Shown: positions 17,749 to 26,563 of the stretch, in pieces
Numbering within the stretch: the first letter of the stretch is position 1
Layout of the letters: every line of letters begins with the position of its first letter
Assembly (NCBI RefSeq): GCF_007751715.1
Contig: NZ_CP036292.1
Span: 3,472,001 to 3,536,000, forward strand
DNA length: 64,000 bases
DNA from: Rosistilla oblonga
GTDB taxonomy: Bacteria > Planctomycetota > Planctomycetia > Pirellulales > Pirellulaceae
Reading direction: 5' to 3'
The notes under the pieces: generated by a model
Database searches by the model: none
The model's input: the letters and a program-made list of their open reading frames with translations, nothing else
Told to the model about the DNA's origin: nothing
Translations under genes and position numbers: made by a program

Positions 17749-18789
17749 ATGAACGGAATCTATTTGACCTGTTTGAGCATTTTGGCCCTGGCGATGGCTG
17801 CCGGGACGGTCCAGGCATGCACCCGTGTCTTGTGGAACAACAATAAGTTGGCGGTCGTCGTTTCGCGAACGATGGACTGGCCGACTACGACCGAACCGAT
17901 CCTGACGCTGTTGCCGCGCGGGCTGCAACACGACGGCGGTAGAATCGGGCCCGAAGTGCTCGTCAAAGAGAACCCGGCGCGGTGGACTTCGAAGTACGGC
18001 AGCCTCGTGACGACGGTCTATGGGATCGGCACCGCTGATGGCTTCAACGAGAAGGGATTGGGCGTTCACATGCTGTATCTCACTGCGACCAATTTTGGCG
18101 AGCGCGACGAGAACAAGCCGGCCGTTCACGCGGGGCTGTGGGGACAGTATCTGTTGGACAACGCGGCCAGCGTGAAGGAAGCACTGCAGTTGCAGGAAGC
18201 GATTCAGATCGTGATGGTCGAAGCGAAGGGCCGCATGGCGACGGTCCATCTTGCGATCGAAGACGCCAGTGGCGATTCGGCGATCCTGGAATTCATCGAC
18301 GGCAAGTTGGTCGTTCATCACGGACGCCAGTTCCAAGTTATGACCAACGATCCCACCTACGATCAACAGCTGGAACTGCTCGACAAGCTTGATTTTTCCA
18401 ATCCCAGCAGCGAAACGCCATTGCCCGGAAACGTCAAGCCAACCGATCGCTTTCAACGAGCGAGCTATTACACGGCGCTGCTGCCCGAACCGAAGGACGA
18501 GCGCCAAGCTGTTGCCGGCGTGCTGGCGATCGCTCGCAACGTATCGGTTCCTTTTGGTGCTCCCTACAAAGGTTTTGGGATCTACAACACGGAATATCGC
18601 ACCGTCATGAACCTGACCAAGCTGCGTTACTTCTTCGAACTGACGACCAGCCCTAATGTTATCTGGGCCGATCTATTGAAGTTCGATCTCAATCCCGGCG
18701 CCCCGGTGAAAGTTTTGGATCCCGATAACATCGATCTCTCGGGCGATGTGAGCTCGCAATTCAAAACGCTTGAGACTCCGCCGTTCTAA
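17749..18789 (+). CDS. Choloylglycine hydrolase-like N-terminal nucleophile hydrolase
   Basis: The 346-residue protein belongs to the linear amide C-N hydrolase (choloylglycine hydrolase/penicillin V acylase) family. A signal peptide ends in VQA, and the next residue is Cys24 (codon 17818-17820), followed by TRVLWNN and VSRTMDW, the usual beginning of the mature enzyme. Signal cleavage would therefore expose the catalytic cysteine as the free N-terminus. ATG 17749 is preferred over 17737 because AGGA lies 5 nt upstream. Further family blocks are STADGFNE-like (GTADGFNEKGLGVHML) and NDPTYDQQL. The natural substrate in a planctomycete is unlikely to be bile salts; an acyl-homoserine lactone or another amide is possible. 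Confidence 0.88.
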   Translation: MNGIYLTCLSILALAMAAGTVQACTRVLWNNNKLAVVVSRTMDWPTTTEPILTLLPRGLQHDGGRIGPEVLVKENPARWTSKYGSLVTTVYGIGTADGFNEKGLGVHMLYLTATNFGERDENKPAVHAGLWGQYLLDNAASVKEALQLQEAIQIVMVEAKGRMATVHLAIEDASGDSAILEFIDGKLVVHHGRQFQVMTNDPTYDQQLELLDKLDFSNPSSETPLPGNVKPTDRFQRASYYTALLPEPKDERQAVAGVLAIARNVSVPFGAPYKGFGIYNTEYRTVMNLTKLRYFFELTTSPNVIWADLLKFDLNPGAPVKVLDPDNIDLSGDVSSQFKTLETPPF

Positions 18790-18850
18790 TGCCGCCCAGT
18801 TGCGGTGGACTCGATAAGGAATCGTCGAACGGTGCAGCGTTCGCGTCGAA

Positions 18851-20707
18851 TTAGTTCGAGTCGGCAACGGCTTTGACGGCCGCGACGATTCTTTCCGCCG
18901 AAAGCCCCTGGTCGTCGAGTAAACGTTCGCTCGCTCCGCTCAATGGTCGCTTGCGAACGGCCAGACATCGGACCGGGGTTCGGTGGTCCGAGAGACTGGT
19001 CAAAACCGCTTCGCCGATTCCCCCTTCGGGAACGTGGTCTTCGATCGTGAACAGGACCTCGGTTGCATCGGCCGCCTTGCGGATCGTCGCGTGGTCCAAC
19101 GGCTTGATCGAATAGAGATCGATCACGCGGACGGTGATCGCTTCTTCAAGAAGGATCGAATGCGCCGCAAGCGCTTCGTGAAGCGTGATCCCCGCTGCGA
19201 TCAGGGTGTAGCGATCCCGATCGCTTTGACGCAGCACTTTGCAGCCACCGATCTCGAACTGTTCATCGCAGGCGTAGATCACGGGAGTCTCGCCACGCGT
19301 CGTTCGCAAATAGGAGATCCCGCGGTGGTTCATCATCGATTCGACCAACCGCTGGGTCGAGACAGCGTCGGATGCATAGAGGACGACGCTCTCTTGAACG
19401 CTGCGGAACATCGCGATGTCTTCGAGTCCCATCTGCGAAGGGCCGTCGGCGCCGATCGACACACCGCAGTGTGAGCCTACGAATTTGACGTTGGCGTCGC
19501 TATGACGGGCCATCCGAATCTGATCAAACGCCCGCGTTAAGAAAGCGGCGAAGGTGGAGACGAACGGTATCTTACCGCGCTGCCCCAATCCAACCGCCGC
19601 TCCAACCATGTTCTGTTCCGCGATGAACATCTCGAAAAAACGATTGGGATAGGAGTCGGCAAAAAACTTGGCTCGCGTCGAATTGCTTACCTCCGCATCC
19701 AGAGCGACCATCTCGGGATACTGCGGCGCCAACCGCTTGATCGCATCTCCATAAGCGGTTCGCGTTGCAACTTCTTCGCCGAGACGATGTTCCAATTGCT
19801 CCGCATCCGCTGGCAACACGGTCAGCGGTTGCCGGTCGTTTGGCGCGGTGAGTTCGCCGCGAATATTGGGATCGCCCAGGCCGACTTCCTCTAGTGCGGC
19901 GTGCATCTGGTCGTCGTCGAGTGCTTTGCCGTGCCATCCGTCTTCGTCTTCGAGAAACGAAACGCCCTTCCCTTTGGTGGTGCTGGCGATCAACATCGTC
20001 GGTTGTTCCGCTGACGCTGCGGCGCGATGGTAGGCTTCGGAAAGCTCCGCAAAGTCATGTCCGTCTCCAACTACAACCGTTTGCCATCCGAAGGCCTCGA
20101 CCTTTTTCTGATACTGGTGAAGGTCTGCTCCATACATCGTCTCGCCGCGTTGGCCGAGCCGATTGACATCGATCACTCCGACCAAGTTGTTCAAACGATA
20201 CTGAGCCGCGATTTGGATCGCCTCCCACTGCGACCCCTCCGCCATTTCGCTATCGCCTAACAACACAAACGTTCGGTAATCGAGCTGATCCATCTTTGCA
20301 GCCAACGCTAGCCCGACGCCGACCGACAGCCCCTGCCCCAGCGAACCTGTAGCCGCTTCGGTGAGCGGGAAGCGGGAGGTCGGATGCCCCTCCAGAAGAC
20401 TACCGAATTGCCGGTAGTTCTCCAGTCGCTGGCGATCGACTTGCCCGGCGGCGGTCCAAAGCGCATAGTACAAGGGTGAAGCGTGTCCCTTGGAAAAGAT
20501 CAATCGATCGTTATTGGGAGCGTCGGGATGGTGCACATCAAACCGGAAGTGGCCGCCAAAAAGCAACTCCGCCATCAACTCTACCGCGGAGAGCGAAGAG
20601 GTTGCGTGCCCCGAGCCAGCGTTGGTTGTTATCTGCAGGATCCAACGTCGCAGCTGAATCGCAATCTGTTGGCGTTTCTCCAAACTGTTGTCTGTGGCCG
20701 TCGCCAT
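18851..20707 (-). CDS. tkt: Transketolase
   Basis: The 618-residue protein moves two-carbon units between ketose and aldose phosphates in the pentose phosphate pathway. The thiamine diphosphate site is visible: GSGHATSS (31-38), GHASPLYYA, and the GDSEMAEG (151-158) to VN (181-182) cofactor motif. The pyrimidine-binding domain carries the catalytic glutamate in FIAEQNMVGAAVG. The length, shorter than the E. coli enzyme (about 660), fits the compact archaeal/animal-type transketolase, here with both halves in one chain. AGGAG lies 7 nt before the ATG. A divergently placed small gene and a transaldolase follow upstream, so this is a non-oxidative pentose phosphate cluster. Confidence 0.95.
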   Translation of the reverse strand: MATATDNSLEKRQQIAIQLRRWILQITTNAGSGHATSSLSAVELMAELLFGGHFRFDVHHPDAPNNDRLIFSKGHASPLYYALWTAAGQVDRQRLENYRQFGSLLEGHPTSRFPLTEAATGSLGQGLSVGVGLALAAKMDQLDYRTFVLLGDSEMAEGSQWEAIQIAAQYRLNNLVGVIDVNRLGQRGETMYGADLHQYQKKVEAFGWQTVVVGDGHDFAELSEAYHRAAASAEQPTMLIASTTKGKGVSFLEDEDGWHGKALDDDQMHAALEEVGLGDPNIRGELTAPNDRQPLTVLPADAEQLEHRLGEEVATRTAYGDAIKRLAPQYPEMVALDAEVSNSTRAKFFADSYPNRFFEMFIAEQNMVGAAVGLGQRGKIPFVSTFAAFLTRAFDQIRMARHSDANVKFVGSHCGVSIGADGPSQMGLEDIAMFRSVQESVVLYASDAVSTQRLVESMMNHRGISYLRTTRGETPVIYACDEQFEIGGCKVLRQSDRDRYTLIAAGITLHEALAAHSILLEEAITVRVIDLYSIKPLDHATIRKAADATEVLFTIEDHVPEGGIGEAVLTSLSDHRTPVRCLAVRKRPLSGASERLLDDQGLSAERIVAAVKAVADSN

Positions 20708-20940
20708 GAAATCTCTCCTGTAAAACGGTTTGTTGTTTGCGTTGGCTACCGATGCGCCGTCGCCTTGGTTTGGTTAACACGGCTTCCCCGCGGAAGGACT
20801 TCTGTGAAATCGGCAGTCAGTCGCTGCTGTGCCGCGCCGTGTCGGTTACTCCGCACTACTGAGCAATCACTGTGCCTGGAACGAAGATTGCACAACAGTT
20901 GTTTGAGCAAAGTTTCTATCTCTAACGAAGGAGGTTTCCG
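20708..20940. promoter_or_regulatory. Divergent leader region between tkt and the small Cys-rich gene
   Basis: Both genes begin at the edges of this 233-nt stretch with good ribosome-binding sites: AGGAG before tkt on the minus strand and AAGGAGG at 20928-20934, 6 nt before the small gene. Promoters must lie here, but I could not define clear -35/-10 boxes. Confidence 0.5.
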
Positions 20941-21183
20941 ATGTTTGTCAAAGAAAGAGCGACAGGTGACTTGGTGAGGATCGATCGCATCGATCAACTC
21001 GCCAATCCGCAATCGAGTGAGGTTCTCGGCTGGCGGCAGGCAGGCGAGGAGGAGCAGGGAGAGACGCCGTTCCTGAAATCCGGTCTTGCCTTCCCATCCG
21101 ACGAACCGCTGCCGCAGTGTTGGTGTGATCCGCACTACCAGTGCAGCGGAGATGCAAAGCAGTGTGTGCCAGCCGACAGATGA
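20941..21183 (+). CDS. Small conserved Cys-rich protein between transketolase and transaldolase
   Basis: The 80-residue protein has one of the best SD sites in the window (AAGGAGG with 6-nt spacing), so translation is very likely. It begins MFVKERATGDLVRIDRID and ends in a Cys-rich block, CWCDPHYQC, followed by one more Cys. A central stretch (ETPFLKSGLAFPSDEPLP) resembles short proteins I recall from cyanobacteria and planctomycetes, sometimes mislabelled as acetyltransferases, but I cannot name a family. There is no signal peptide. It sits between tkt and a transaldolase gene that converges on it with only 11 nt between the ends. A link to sugar-phosphate metabolism or redox control is inference from position. 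Confidence 0.75.
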   Translation: MFVKERATGDLVRIDRIDQLANPQSSEVLGWRQAGEEEQGETPFLKSGLAFPSDEPLPQCWCDPHYQCSGDAKQCVPADR

Positions 21184-21194
21184 CTTCTGACCGG

Positions 21195-22478
21195 TCAGGC
21201 CAGTTGTTCGCGAATCCGCCGATCCAGTTGCGACTGGTCGGCGGCGAATGCGGCGAGACCAGCCAATGTCATCAGGCTGTCGATCGCAAGGCTTCCGTCA
21301 CGGATTCGTTCCTGCCAATGGGCGTGGACGGGGACCTTGCCTTCGTCGGCGATCGTTTGCAGTTGTTCTTGTGTCATCTGCGGAAACAGATCGTCGATAC
21401 CGTGATCGACAGCCAGTTGGCGTAACTGATGTGGCGTTAGGCTTTGCTTCTCGGCTGCGGCTCCGACGAACTGCCGTTCCAAGTCGGTGACGTCCCACAG
21501 TTTATCGACGCTCACAGATTCTCGATCGACATTTGGGGCGAGTTCGGCCGCATGTACATGTTGCAGTTGACTCTGCCACGGATCGTACAAAACATCCATT
21601 GCTTGGCGAGCAACATCCGGTGGCATCGTGATCACATCGATTCCGGCAAGAAGCGGCAGTTGAGTCGCATCGCGCAGACTTGCAGCGATCTGTCGCGTCC
21701 GCCTGGTGGGCTTGTTTTCCGAACATGCGGAAATTGCCGCCTGACTCGCCAACGCTGTTTTTTCGCCGATAAACTCACCACTCCCCAGGTCATTCGCTTC
21801 GATGTAGGAGTTCAAACGGCCAAGGAAGACGTTCACGAAAGCGGGCCGTGCGAATTGGGTGGCGAGATAGTTTTGGCGAGCGCTAAAACCAAGGGTGCAG
21901 TTCACGCGGATCCCCTCGCCACTCAACTGCTTGATCGCAACCAGTCCAGCGGGCGTCAGCGGAATCTTGACGACAAAATTCTCCGGACAAACTTTGTGGC
22001 ATCGTCGTGCGTACGCAAGCGTCGATTCGAGATCGTTTGCGACGTCCGTGTGCAGCTCGACACTCACATCGCACTGAAACCTATCGACTAGCTTCAACGC
22101 GTGACGCACGTTGAGGATGAACGCGATTTCCCGGACGCGAGCAGTCTCGGAAATTCCGGGCAACAGCTTCGCCGCTTCGGGGACTAAGTGGTCGTAGTTT
22201 CCACGTTGTATCTCTTGATTCAAGAGCGAATTGTTTGTTGTTAGCCCACTGAACTGAGCATTCCAAAGCGAATCGATCGTGGTAATGTCTCCGCTGTCGA
22301 TCCACAACTGCGTTTCGGTAGGGTTTATCCTTTTCCAAAAGGCACCGTCAGCTGTCGCCCGTAGGGAATCATCCGATCGAATGTCTCTACCGATAAACTC
22401 CGCGATCTGTTTCGCTTGTTCGGTATCGGGGTGAATGGTTTCGGTTACCGTTCCCGTCGGATGCGTATTGGTTGACAT
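21195..22478 (-). CDS. tal: Transaldolase
   Basis: The 427-residue protein transfers dihydroxyacetone units between sedoheptulose-7-phosphate and glyceraldehyde-3-phosphate. The Schiff-base lysine is K171 in NFVVKIPLTPAGL, and the following GIRVNCTLGFS strand supports the family. Other blocks are VSVELHTDVAND and LLAGIDVITMPP. The chain is longer than the roughly 315-residue E. coli TalB and carries an N-terminal extension of about 50 residues plus a longer C-terminal tail. A GGAAGAG sequence precedes the ATG. With tkt and the small gene it forms a pentose phosphate group. It is cytoplasmic. Confidence 0.92.
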   Translation of the reverse strand: MSTNTHPTGTVTETIHPDTEQAKQIAEFIGRDIRSDDSLRATADGAFWKRINPTETQLWIDSGDITTIDSLWNAQFSGLTTNNSLLNQEIQRGNYDHLVPEAAKLLPGISETARVREIAFILNVRHALKLVDRFQCDVSVELHTDVANDLESTLAYARRCHKVCPENFVVKIPLTPAGLVAIKQLSGEGIRVNCTLGFSARQNYLATQFARPAFVNVFLGRLNSYIEANDLGSGEFIGEKTALASQAAISACSENKPTRRTRQIAASLRDATQLPLLAGIDVITMPPDVARQAMDVLYDPWQSQLQHVHAAELAPNVDRESVSVDKLWDVTDLERQFVGAAAEKQSLTPHQLRQLAVDHGIDDLFPQMTQEQLQTIADEGKVPVHAHWQERIRDGSLAIDSLMTLAGLAAFAADQSQLDRRIREQLA

Positions 22479-22839
22479 TGGAATTCACTCTTCCGATTTG
22501 TAGTTTGAACCAGCGCGACGTCCACCTCCGCATTTTGTTCCGCGTGACATTGGCGATCTTTGCAGGGCTCGTGATGGAGCATTGCAAACCCCGCACCCTT
22601 GTGGTGCGAATTTGACAAAAGGCCGGGAGCAATTGTCTGGACGACGGATCGTCTGTCTTTAATGGAGGGAGAGCCTTCCACTTGGTGTGAGCGGACTCCA
22701 ACCGACATGGTTGATTAAAGCGCAGTCGGGTGATCGATTAGCGTCATCGCAGCAGGCCTGACAGATATTCGGGTTCATATCGCGATCGATTCCAGACACG
22801 TAGCTCGATCCCAGGCGGGGGCCGCTGACTGCGAGACTG
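22479..22839. other. Intergenic region without visible features
   Basis: About 360 nt lie between the ExoD gene end and the transaldolase start, both on the minus strand. It must hold the transaldolase promoter. I saw no strong hairpin, repeat or coding signal. Confidence 0.4.
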
Positions 22840-23484
22840 TTACTGGAATAGACCCCACGCGACCAAAGCGACCATGGCAACCGAAAAGAAGATCGCGACG
22901 CCGGCCAGCAGACCATCCTTCGAAAGCACTGCGAGTGCAAAGGTCGCGATCGCAGCGCCCGCGACGTTGGCACTCATCGGGACAAACTCCAACAGTGGCG
23001 TCGTCAATGCGATCAGAATGCATGCGATCGCGACGATGCCGCCGCCGGCGTGACGCAACAGCCATGAATAGCGAGGCTTTGTGATGCGGTCCAATCGTTG
23101 TGCCCACGGCATGATGTGATCGATCATTGTGTGGACGCGTTTGCTGCGGATTTTGCGGCGCTCGATCCACAGAGGAACCCAAACATGTTTCCGACCGATC
23201 AAAATCTGCGCGGCGACGATTACGATCAGAACCCCTAACACCACCGGAACGCCAGGGATATCGGCAGGGCCGGGGGCCATCATGATCAATCCGATGGTTA
23301 ATAAGATCGGTGCAAATGAATGCTGTCCTGCCGCATCCAATGCGTTGCCAAACGAGATCGTCTCTTGCTCTTTCGTTAGTGAATCGATACGACGCAAGAT
23401 CGTACTCAAAGGTGCATTGGGCACGTTTTGTTCTGCGCGATGGGACCGCCGAATCGTCGATTGATACGAACGTTCGCTCATCAT
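22840..23484 (-). CDS. ExoD-family exopolysaccharide synthesis membrane protein
   Basis: The 214-residue protein matches the ExoD family (PF06055). A short soluble N-terminus leads into ISFGNALDAAGQHSFAPILL, and then come several membrane helices with conserved prolines and glycines (MMAPGPADIPGVPVVLGVL). A basic loop (WIERRKIRSKRVHTMIDHI) and a hydrophobic C-terminal half follow. ExoD was first linked to exopolysaccharide production and alkaline tolerance in rhizobia; its biochemical role is unclear. Two adjacent ATGs are possible starts; GGAG is better spaced from the second (23481). It is an inner-membrane protein. Confidence 0.88.
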   Translation of the reverse strand: MMSERSYQSTIRRSHRAEQNVPNAPLSTILRRIDSLTKEQETISFGNALDAAGQHSFAPILLTIGLIMMAPGPADIPGVPVVLGVLIVIVAAQILIGRKHVWVPLWIERRKIRSKRVHTMIDHIMPWAQRLDRITKPRYSWLLRHAGGGIVAIACILIALTTPLLEFVPMSANVAGAAIATFALAVLSKDGLLAGVAIFFSVAMVALVAWGLFQ

Positions 23485-23715
23485 CTGCTCCCGTGTGCGA
23501 GACTCGTGCGACGCACAGGATCTCTAATTTCGAGTGTTCAATGTCGGGAGAGCTCTTGGGCGTCACACGCTTGCTGGTGAAAGGTTTTCACAAACTGCAG
23601 CTTCCATACCGAGTGGATGGAGGATCGTGACGGGCAAATCAAAAGTGCGGCGATATTCCCGTAGTTCGACGATTCGCAGTTGGCATTTCGCGCGATGCGG
23701 CGATGCTCCGGATGG

Positions 23716-25107
23716 CTATTCGGTCGCGGCGATATCTTGGAGGTCGAGCCGGTAGAGGATTTGGTTGTAATTGTGTCGCGGTGTACCTTGTTTTGTTCCT
23801 GAAAACGTCTTGGTGTAGGTCGCTTCGAACAACAACATCGCGGAACCCGGCGCAGTAAACTTGGGATGTAGCTTCGGATTGTAGAAAGTGTAATCGTCGT
23901 GTGTTACGACGTGGACCGCGTCGGTCCAAGGGCCTGTCGGCGCATCGGCTTCGGCATACCAGATTTCCCCCAACAGCGACGTTTGCCCGCCGTGCTGCGT
24001 AAAAATCGCGACCCACTTTTTGCGATATTCGTTCCAAGCGATCGAGCCGCGATGCGGGCGAACCTGTTTCTCCGACTCGCCAGCTCTAGTTGCAACTGTC
24101 GTTTGTGGCGTGATCGACTGCCATTGGCTCCGATCGAGCAACGCTTCGTAAGTCGCCGGGATCTTGAGTGTTGGGAATGGATCGCCGAACAACACCCAAT
24201 CCCCGCCTGCCGGATCGGTCCAGCGAGTTGAATGTCCGTGCGGAACCATTGGCGGATCTGGTGTCGCGTCGGACCGTCGCCAAAGCACCTTTGTTGGTTC
24301 GAAGTTAGCAGAGGTTTCGTCCCAGGTGCAGAATCCAATTTCGTAGACGGCTAACGGGGGTACGATCTTCGAATAGGTGGCCACAAGCTGCGGCTGCCCC
24401 TCGCGGTTGGGAAGACTGACGTAGCCGCCGAGCCAGGTCGGCCCGTCCCCAGGCATCACCGCGATGTTGCGCGGCGTTTGCGTCTCGTCGACAACGTAGT
24501 CATAACGCAGTCGGATTGGCGGCTCGAAGGTCTGCAATGGTTGCGGTTCGGTGGTCGCTCCGATCGTGTGAAATCGACCCAGCGGATGTTGGGGTAAAGT
24601 CGTGTCGCCCCAGCCCCAATGCAGGCGGCCGTCGTGTAACGCGGTTTGCACAGAATCACAGCCGAGAATACCTTGATCGCGCCAGTCGAGTTCGGTTCCA
24701 AGTTTCTGGCATTCTGAAAACAGACCGCCTCCGGTGATTCGCCCCAGTCGCTTCGCAGGCAATTGACGCTGGACCTCGACAGTCAGCGTGGCACCGGGCT
24801 GTGGTCGTAGTCGAACTCCGCGATAGCCAAAAACATCTGGGGGCACGGAGTACCCATGTCCGCGAACATGGAACCAGGTTTCGGTAGCCAGCAGTTCGGG
24901 CAGCTCGAAAGCGATCACCCCGGCGTTGTCCGACACAAAGCGAACACCGTGTGTCGTAGTCAGTTCGACTAGCGGAACCGGCCAACCGTTGGACTTGTCA
25001 ATGATCTCGATCCGGCAGGGCTTGATTGCCAGCAGCGGCGTCTCGCTTCCCACCAGCAAGAGAACCACAATCCAAGCACTGTGACGCAAATTCATCGCGA
25101 TCGACAT
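23716..25107 (-). CDS. Secreted protein with a beta-propeller-like (GH43/DUF4185-like) body
   Basis: The 463-residue protein has a signal peptide (hydrophobic WIVVLLLVG, cleavage near LLA). An N-terminal beta-sandwich (about 25-125) resembles a carboxypeptidase-regulatory domain, and the larger C-terminal part has tryptophan-rich repeats (GPTWLGGYVSLPN, HGHSTRWTDPAGGDW, TGPWTDAVHVV). These look like blades of a five-bladed propeller as in GH43 or DUF4185 proteins. I could not place the catalytic acids, so a glycosidase call would be guesswork. ATG 25107 is chosen because GGGAG lies 7 nt upstream; two other in-frame ATGs exist. A 14-bp tandem repeat begins 174 nt upstream of this start. Confidence 0.75.
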   Translation of the reverse strand: MSIAMNLRHSAWIVVLLLVGSETPLLAIKPCRIEIIDKSNGWPVPLVELTTTHGVRFVSDNAGVIAFELPELLATETWFHVRGHGYSVPPDVFGYRGVRLRPQPGATLTVEVQRQLPAKRLGRITGGGLFSECQKLGTELDWRDQGILGCDSVQTALHDGRLHWGWGDTTLPQHPLGRFHTIGATTEPQPLQTFEPPIRLRYDYVVDETQTPRNIAVMPGDGPTWLGGYVSLPNREGQPQLVATYSKIVPPLAVYEIGFCTWDETSANFEPTKVLWRRSDATPDPPMVPHGHSTRWTDPAGGDWVLFGDPFPTLKIPATYEALLDRSQWQSITPQTTVATRAGESEKQVRPHRGSIAWNEYRKKWVAIFTQHGGQTSLLGEIWYAEADAPTGPWTDAVHVVTHDDYTFYNPKLHPKFTAPGSAMLLFEATYTKTFSGTKQGTPRHNYNQILYRLDLQDIAATE

Positions 25108-25280
25108 CGACAGACTCCCATGCATGTTTCCGCGTCAATGTGGTGGAGCTTCACGCAACGCTCCGCACGGGCGGTGGGACAATTGTAGTCACACTCCCCG
25201 ATGGAGATCGAACTGTTGATAGTCCCAAGGCAGACCGAGCAAAGGGTTACTCCCGCATCGGGCGGCAGAATGATCGGGCG

Positions 25281-25426
25281 GCAGGATGATTGCGGCAGGA
25301 TGATTGCGGCAGGATGATTGCGGCAGGATGATTGCGGCAGGATGATTGCGGCAGGATGATTGCGGCAGGATGATTGCGGCAGGATGATTGCGGCAGGATG
25401 ATTGCGGCAGGATGATTGCGGCAGGA
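25281..25426. repeat. 14-bp tandem repeat array, ten perfect copies
   Basis: The unit GCAGGATGATTGCG recurs with a fixed 14-nt period from 25281 to 25420, followed by a six-base start of an eleventh copy. A degenerate copy (GCAGAATGATCGGG) precedes the array at 25265. There is no spacer, so it is not a CRISPR array. The minus strand stays open in all three frames across it, purely because the unit holds no stop codon. It lies upstream of the minus-strand secreted propeller-like gene. Confidence 0.95.
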
Positions 25427-25499
25427 CAGGTAAACACTGGGTATGCAATCGAGCACGCTGGTTGAGTATTTCGTGGATGTCATCATCGAACGCCTTTCG

Positions 25500-25921
25500 C
25501 ATCTGTTGCTTCAGCCGCGACAGCGGCGGCAGCATTTAGCTGCGGGTATAAACCCGCAGACCACTGTCAGGCGAGATTCCTGTCGACCCGGACGACTGGG
25601 GATGTCGCTTCGCATTCGCGCAACCTGATCCGCGAGACCTGGTATTCGATTCGTTGGGCGCGTTCGTAAGTCGTTACGCAGAAACAGCTTGTGAACCAAT
25701 GGTGTTGTGCCTGTCCTTTTCTCGAGCGTTCCATCGGGGGATTCCAATCCCCTGCTGTGGATTCTGGCCTTTCGCTGAGGAATCGCGGGGGGCAATGGTC
25801 GCGGTCGGTAGGGTTCCGGTGCCGATTCGCTGCATTGTGATGCGTCGATTCCCGTCGTAAGTCTCATGATGGCAGTGACTTGCGTGACGCTGGTCGAGAT
25901 GCCTGTCCTTTTGCTAATCAC
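25500..25921. repeat. Tandem duplication, left copy
   Basis: This 422-nt segment and the one at 25927-26320 are direct repeats. Both start with ATCTGTTGCTTCAGCCGCGA and end with GATGCCTGTCCTTTTGCT followed by ATCAC. Between, long blocks match (for example GGACGACTGGGGATGTCGCT and CAGCTTGTGAACCAATGGTG), with scattered substitutions and small indels near the left end. Open frames exist on both strands in both copies, but differences between the copies mostly change amino acids in each frame, so coding is doubtful. Confidence 0.9.
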
Positions 25922-25926
25922 TTTTG

Positions 25927-26320
25927 TATCTGTTGCTTCAGCCGCGATAGCGGCGGCAGCTCACTGTGGCAATGTGCGTGGCGGCCGGGACGACTGGGGA
26001 TGTCGCTTCGCATTCGCGCAGCCGGAGCCGCGAGACCCGGCATTCGATTCGTTGGTTGGGACCGTAAGTTGTTACGCTGAAACAGCTTGTGAACCAATGG
26101 TGTTGTGCCTGTCCTTTTCCCGAGTGTTCCAACGGGGGATTCCATTCCCCTGCTGTGGATTCTTGCCTTTCGCTGAGGAATCGCGGGGGGGAATGGACGC
26201 GGTCGGTAGGGTTGCGGGGCCGATTCGCTGTCGTTTGATGCATCGCATCCCGTCGTAAATCTCATGATGGCAGGGACTTGCGTGACGCTGGTTGAGATGC
26301 CTGTCCTTTTGCTTGATCAC
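25927..26320. repeat. Tandem duplication, right copy
   Basis: This 394-nt copy follows the left copy after 5 nt. It is about 28 nt shorter, mostly because of a changed section after the first 30 nt. The boundary blocks at both ends are the same as in the left copy, so the unit was duplicated as a whole. No transposase or terminal inverted repeat is visible. Confidence 0.9.
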
Positions 26321-26563
26321 GGATCAGGGGCTCTCCGGGGGGGGCGGGCCGACATGGGCTTGAGGGCGGTGACTGGCCAGGTTGGTGGGGGGAGGACTTG
26401 CGGAGTGGGGACGCAGCGATTCTACTGTTGTGATTGAGTCTCAGTTGCAGCTACCAAGCAAGCCCGGGCCGATGGTTTCCCTCCGTCGTTTTCCCTTCGC
26501 CAGCCAGGAACGCGTCAACGCCCCAACCCGCTGACCCACCTACCGATCTAGGGAACCCCACCG
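26321..26563. other. Leader region of the DUF1559 gene
   Basis: A G-rich stretch (GGGGGGGGCGGG-type runs around 26336-26350) and a low-complexity GGTGGGGGGAGG segment precede the DUF1559 gene. I found no clear promoter or SD site before ATG 26564. Confidence 0.4.

Noticed and set aside
25281-25426. CRISPR array
   Set aside because: The units abut directly with no spacers, so it is a simple tandem repeat.
25247-25535. Minus-strand open frames across the 14-bp repeat
   Set aside because: All three frames are open only because the repeat unit has no stop codon in that strand. There is no SD and no protein family.
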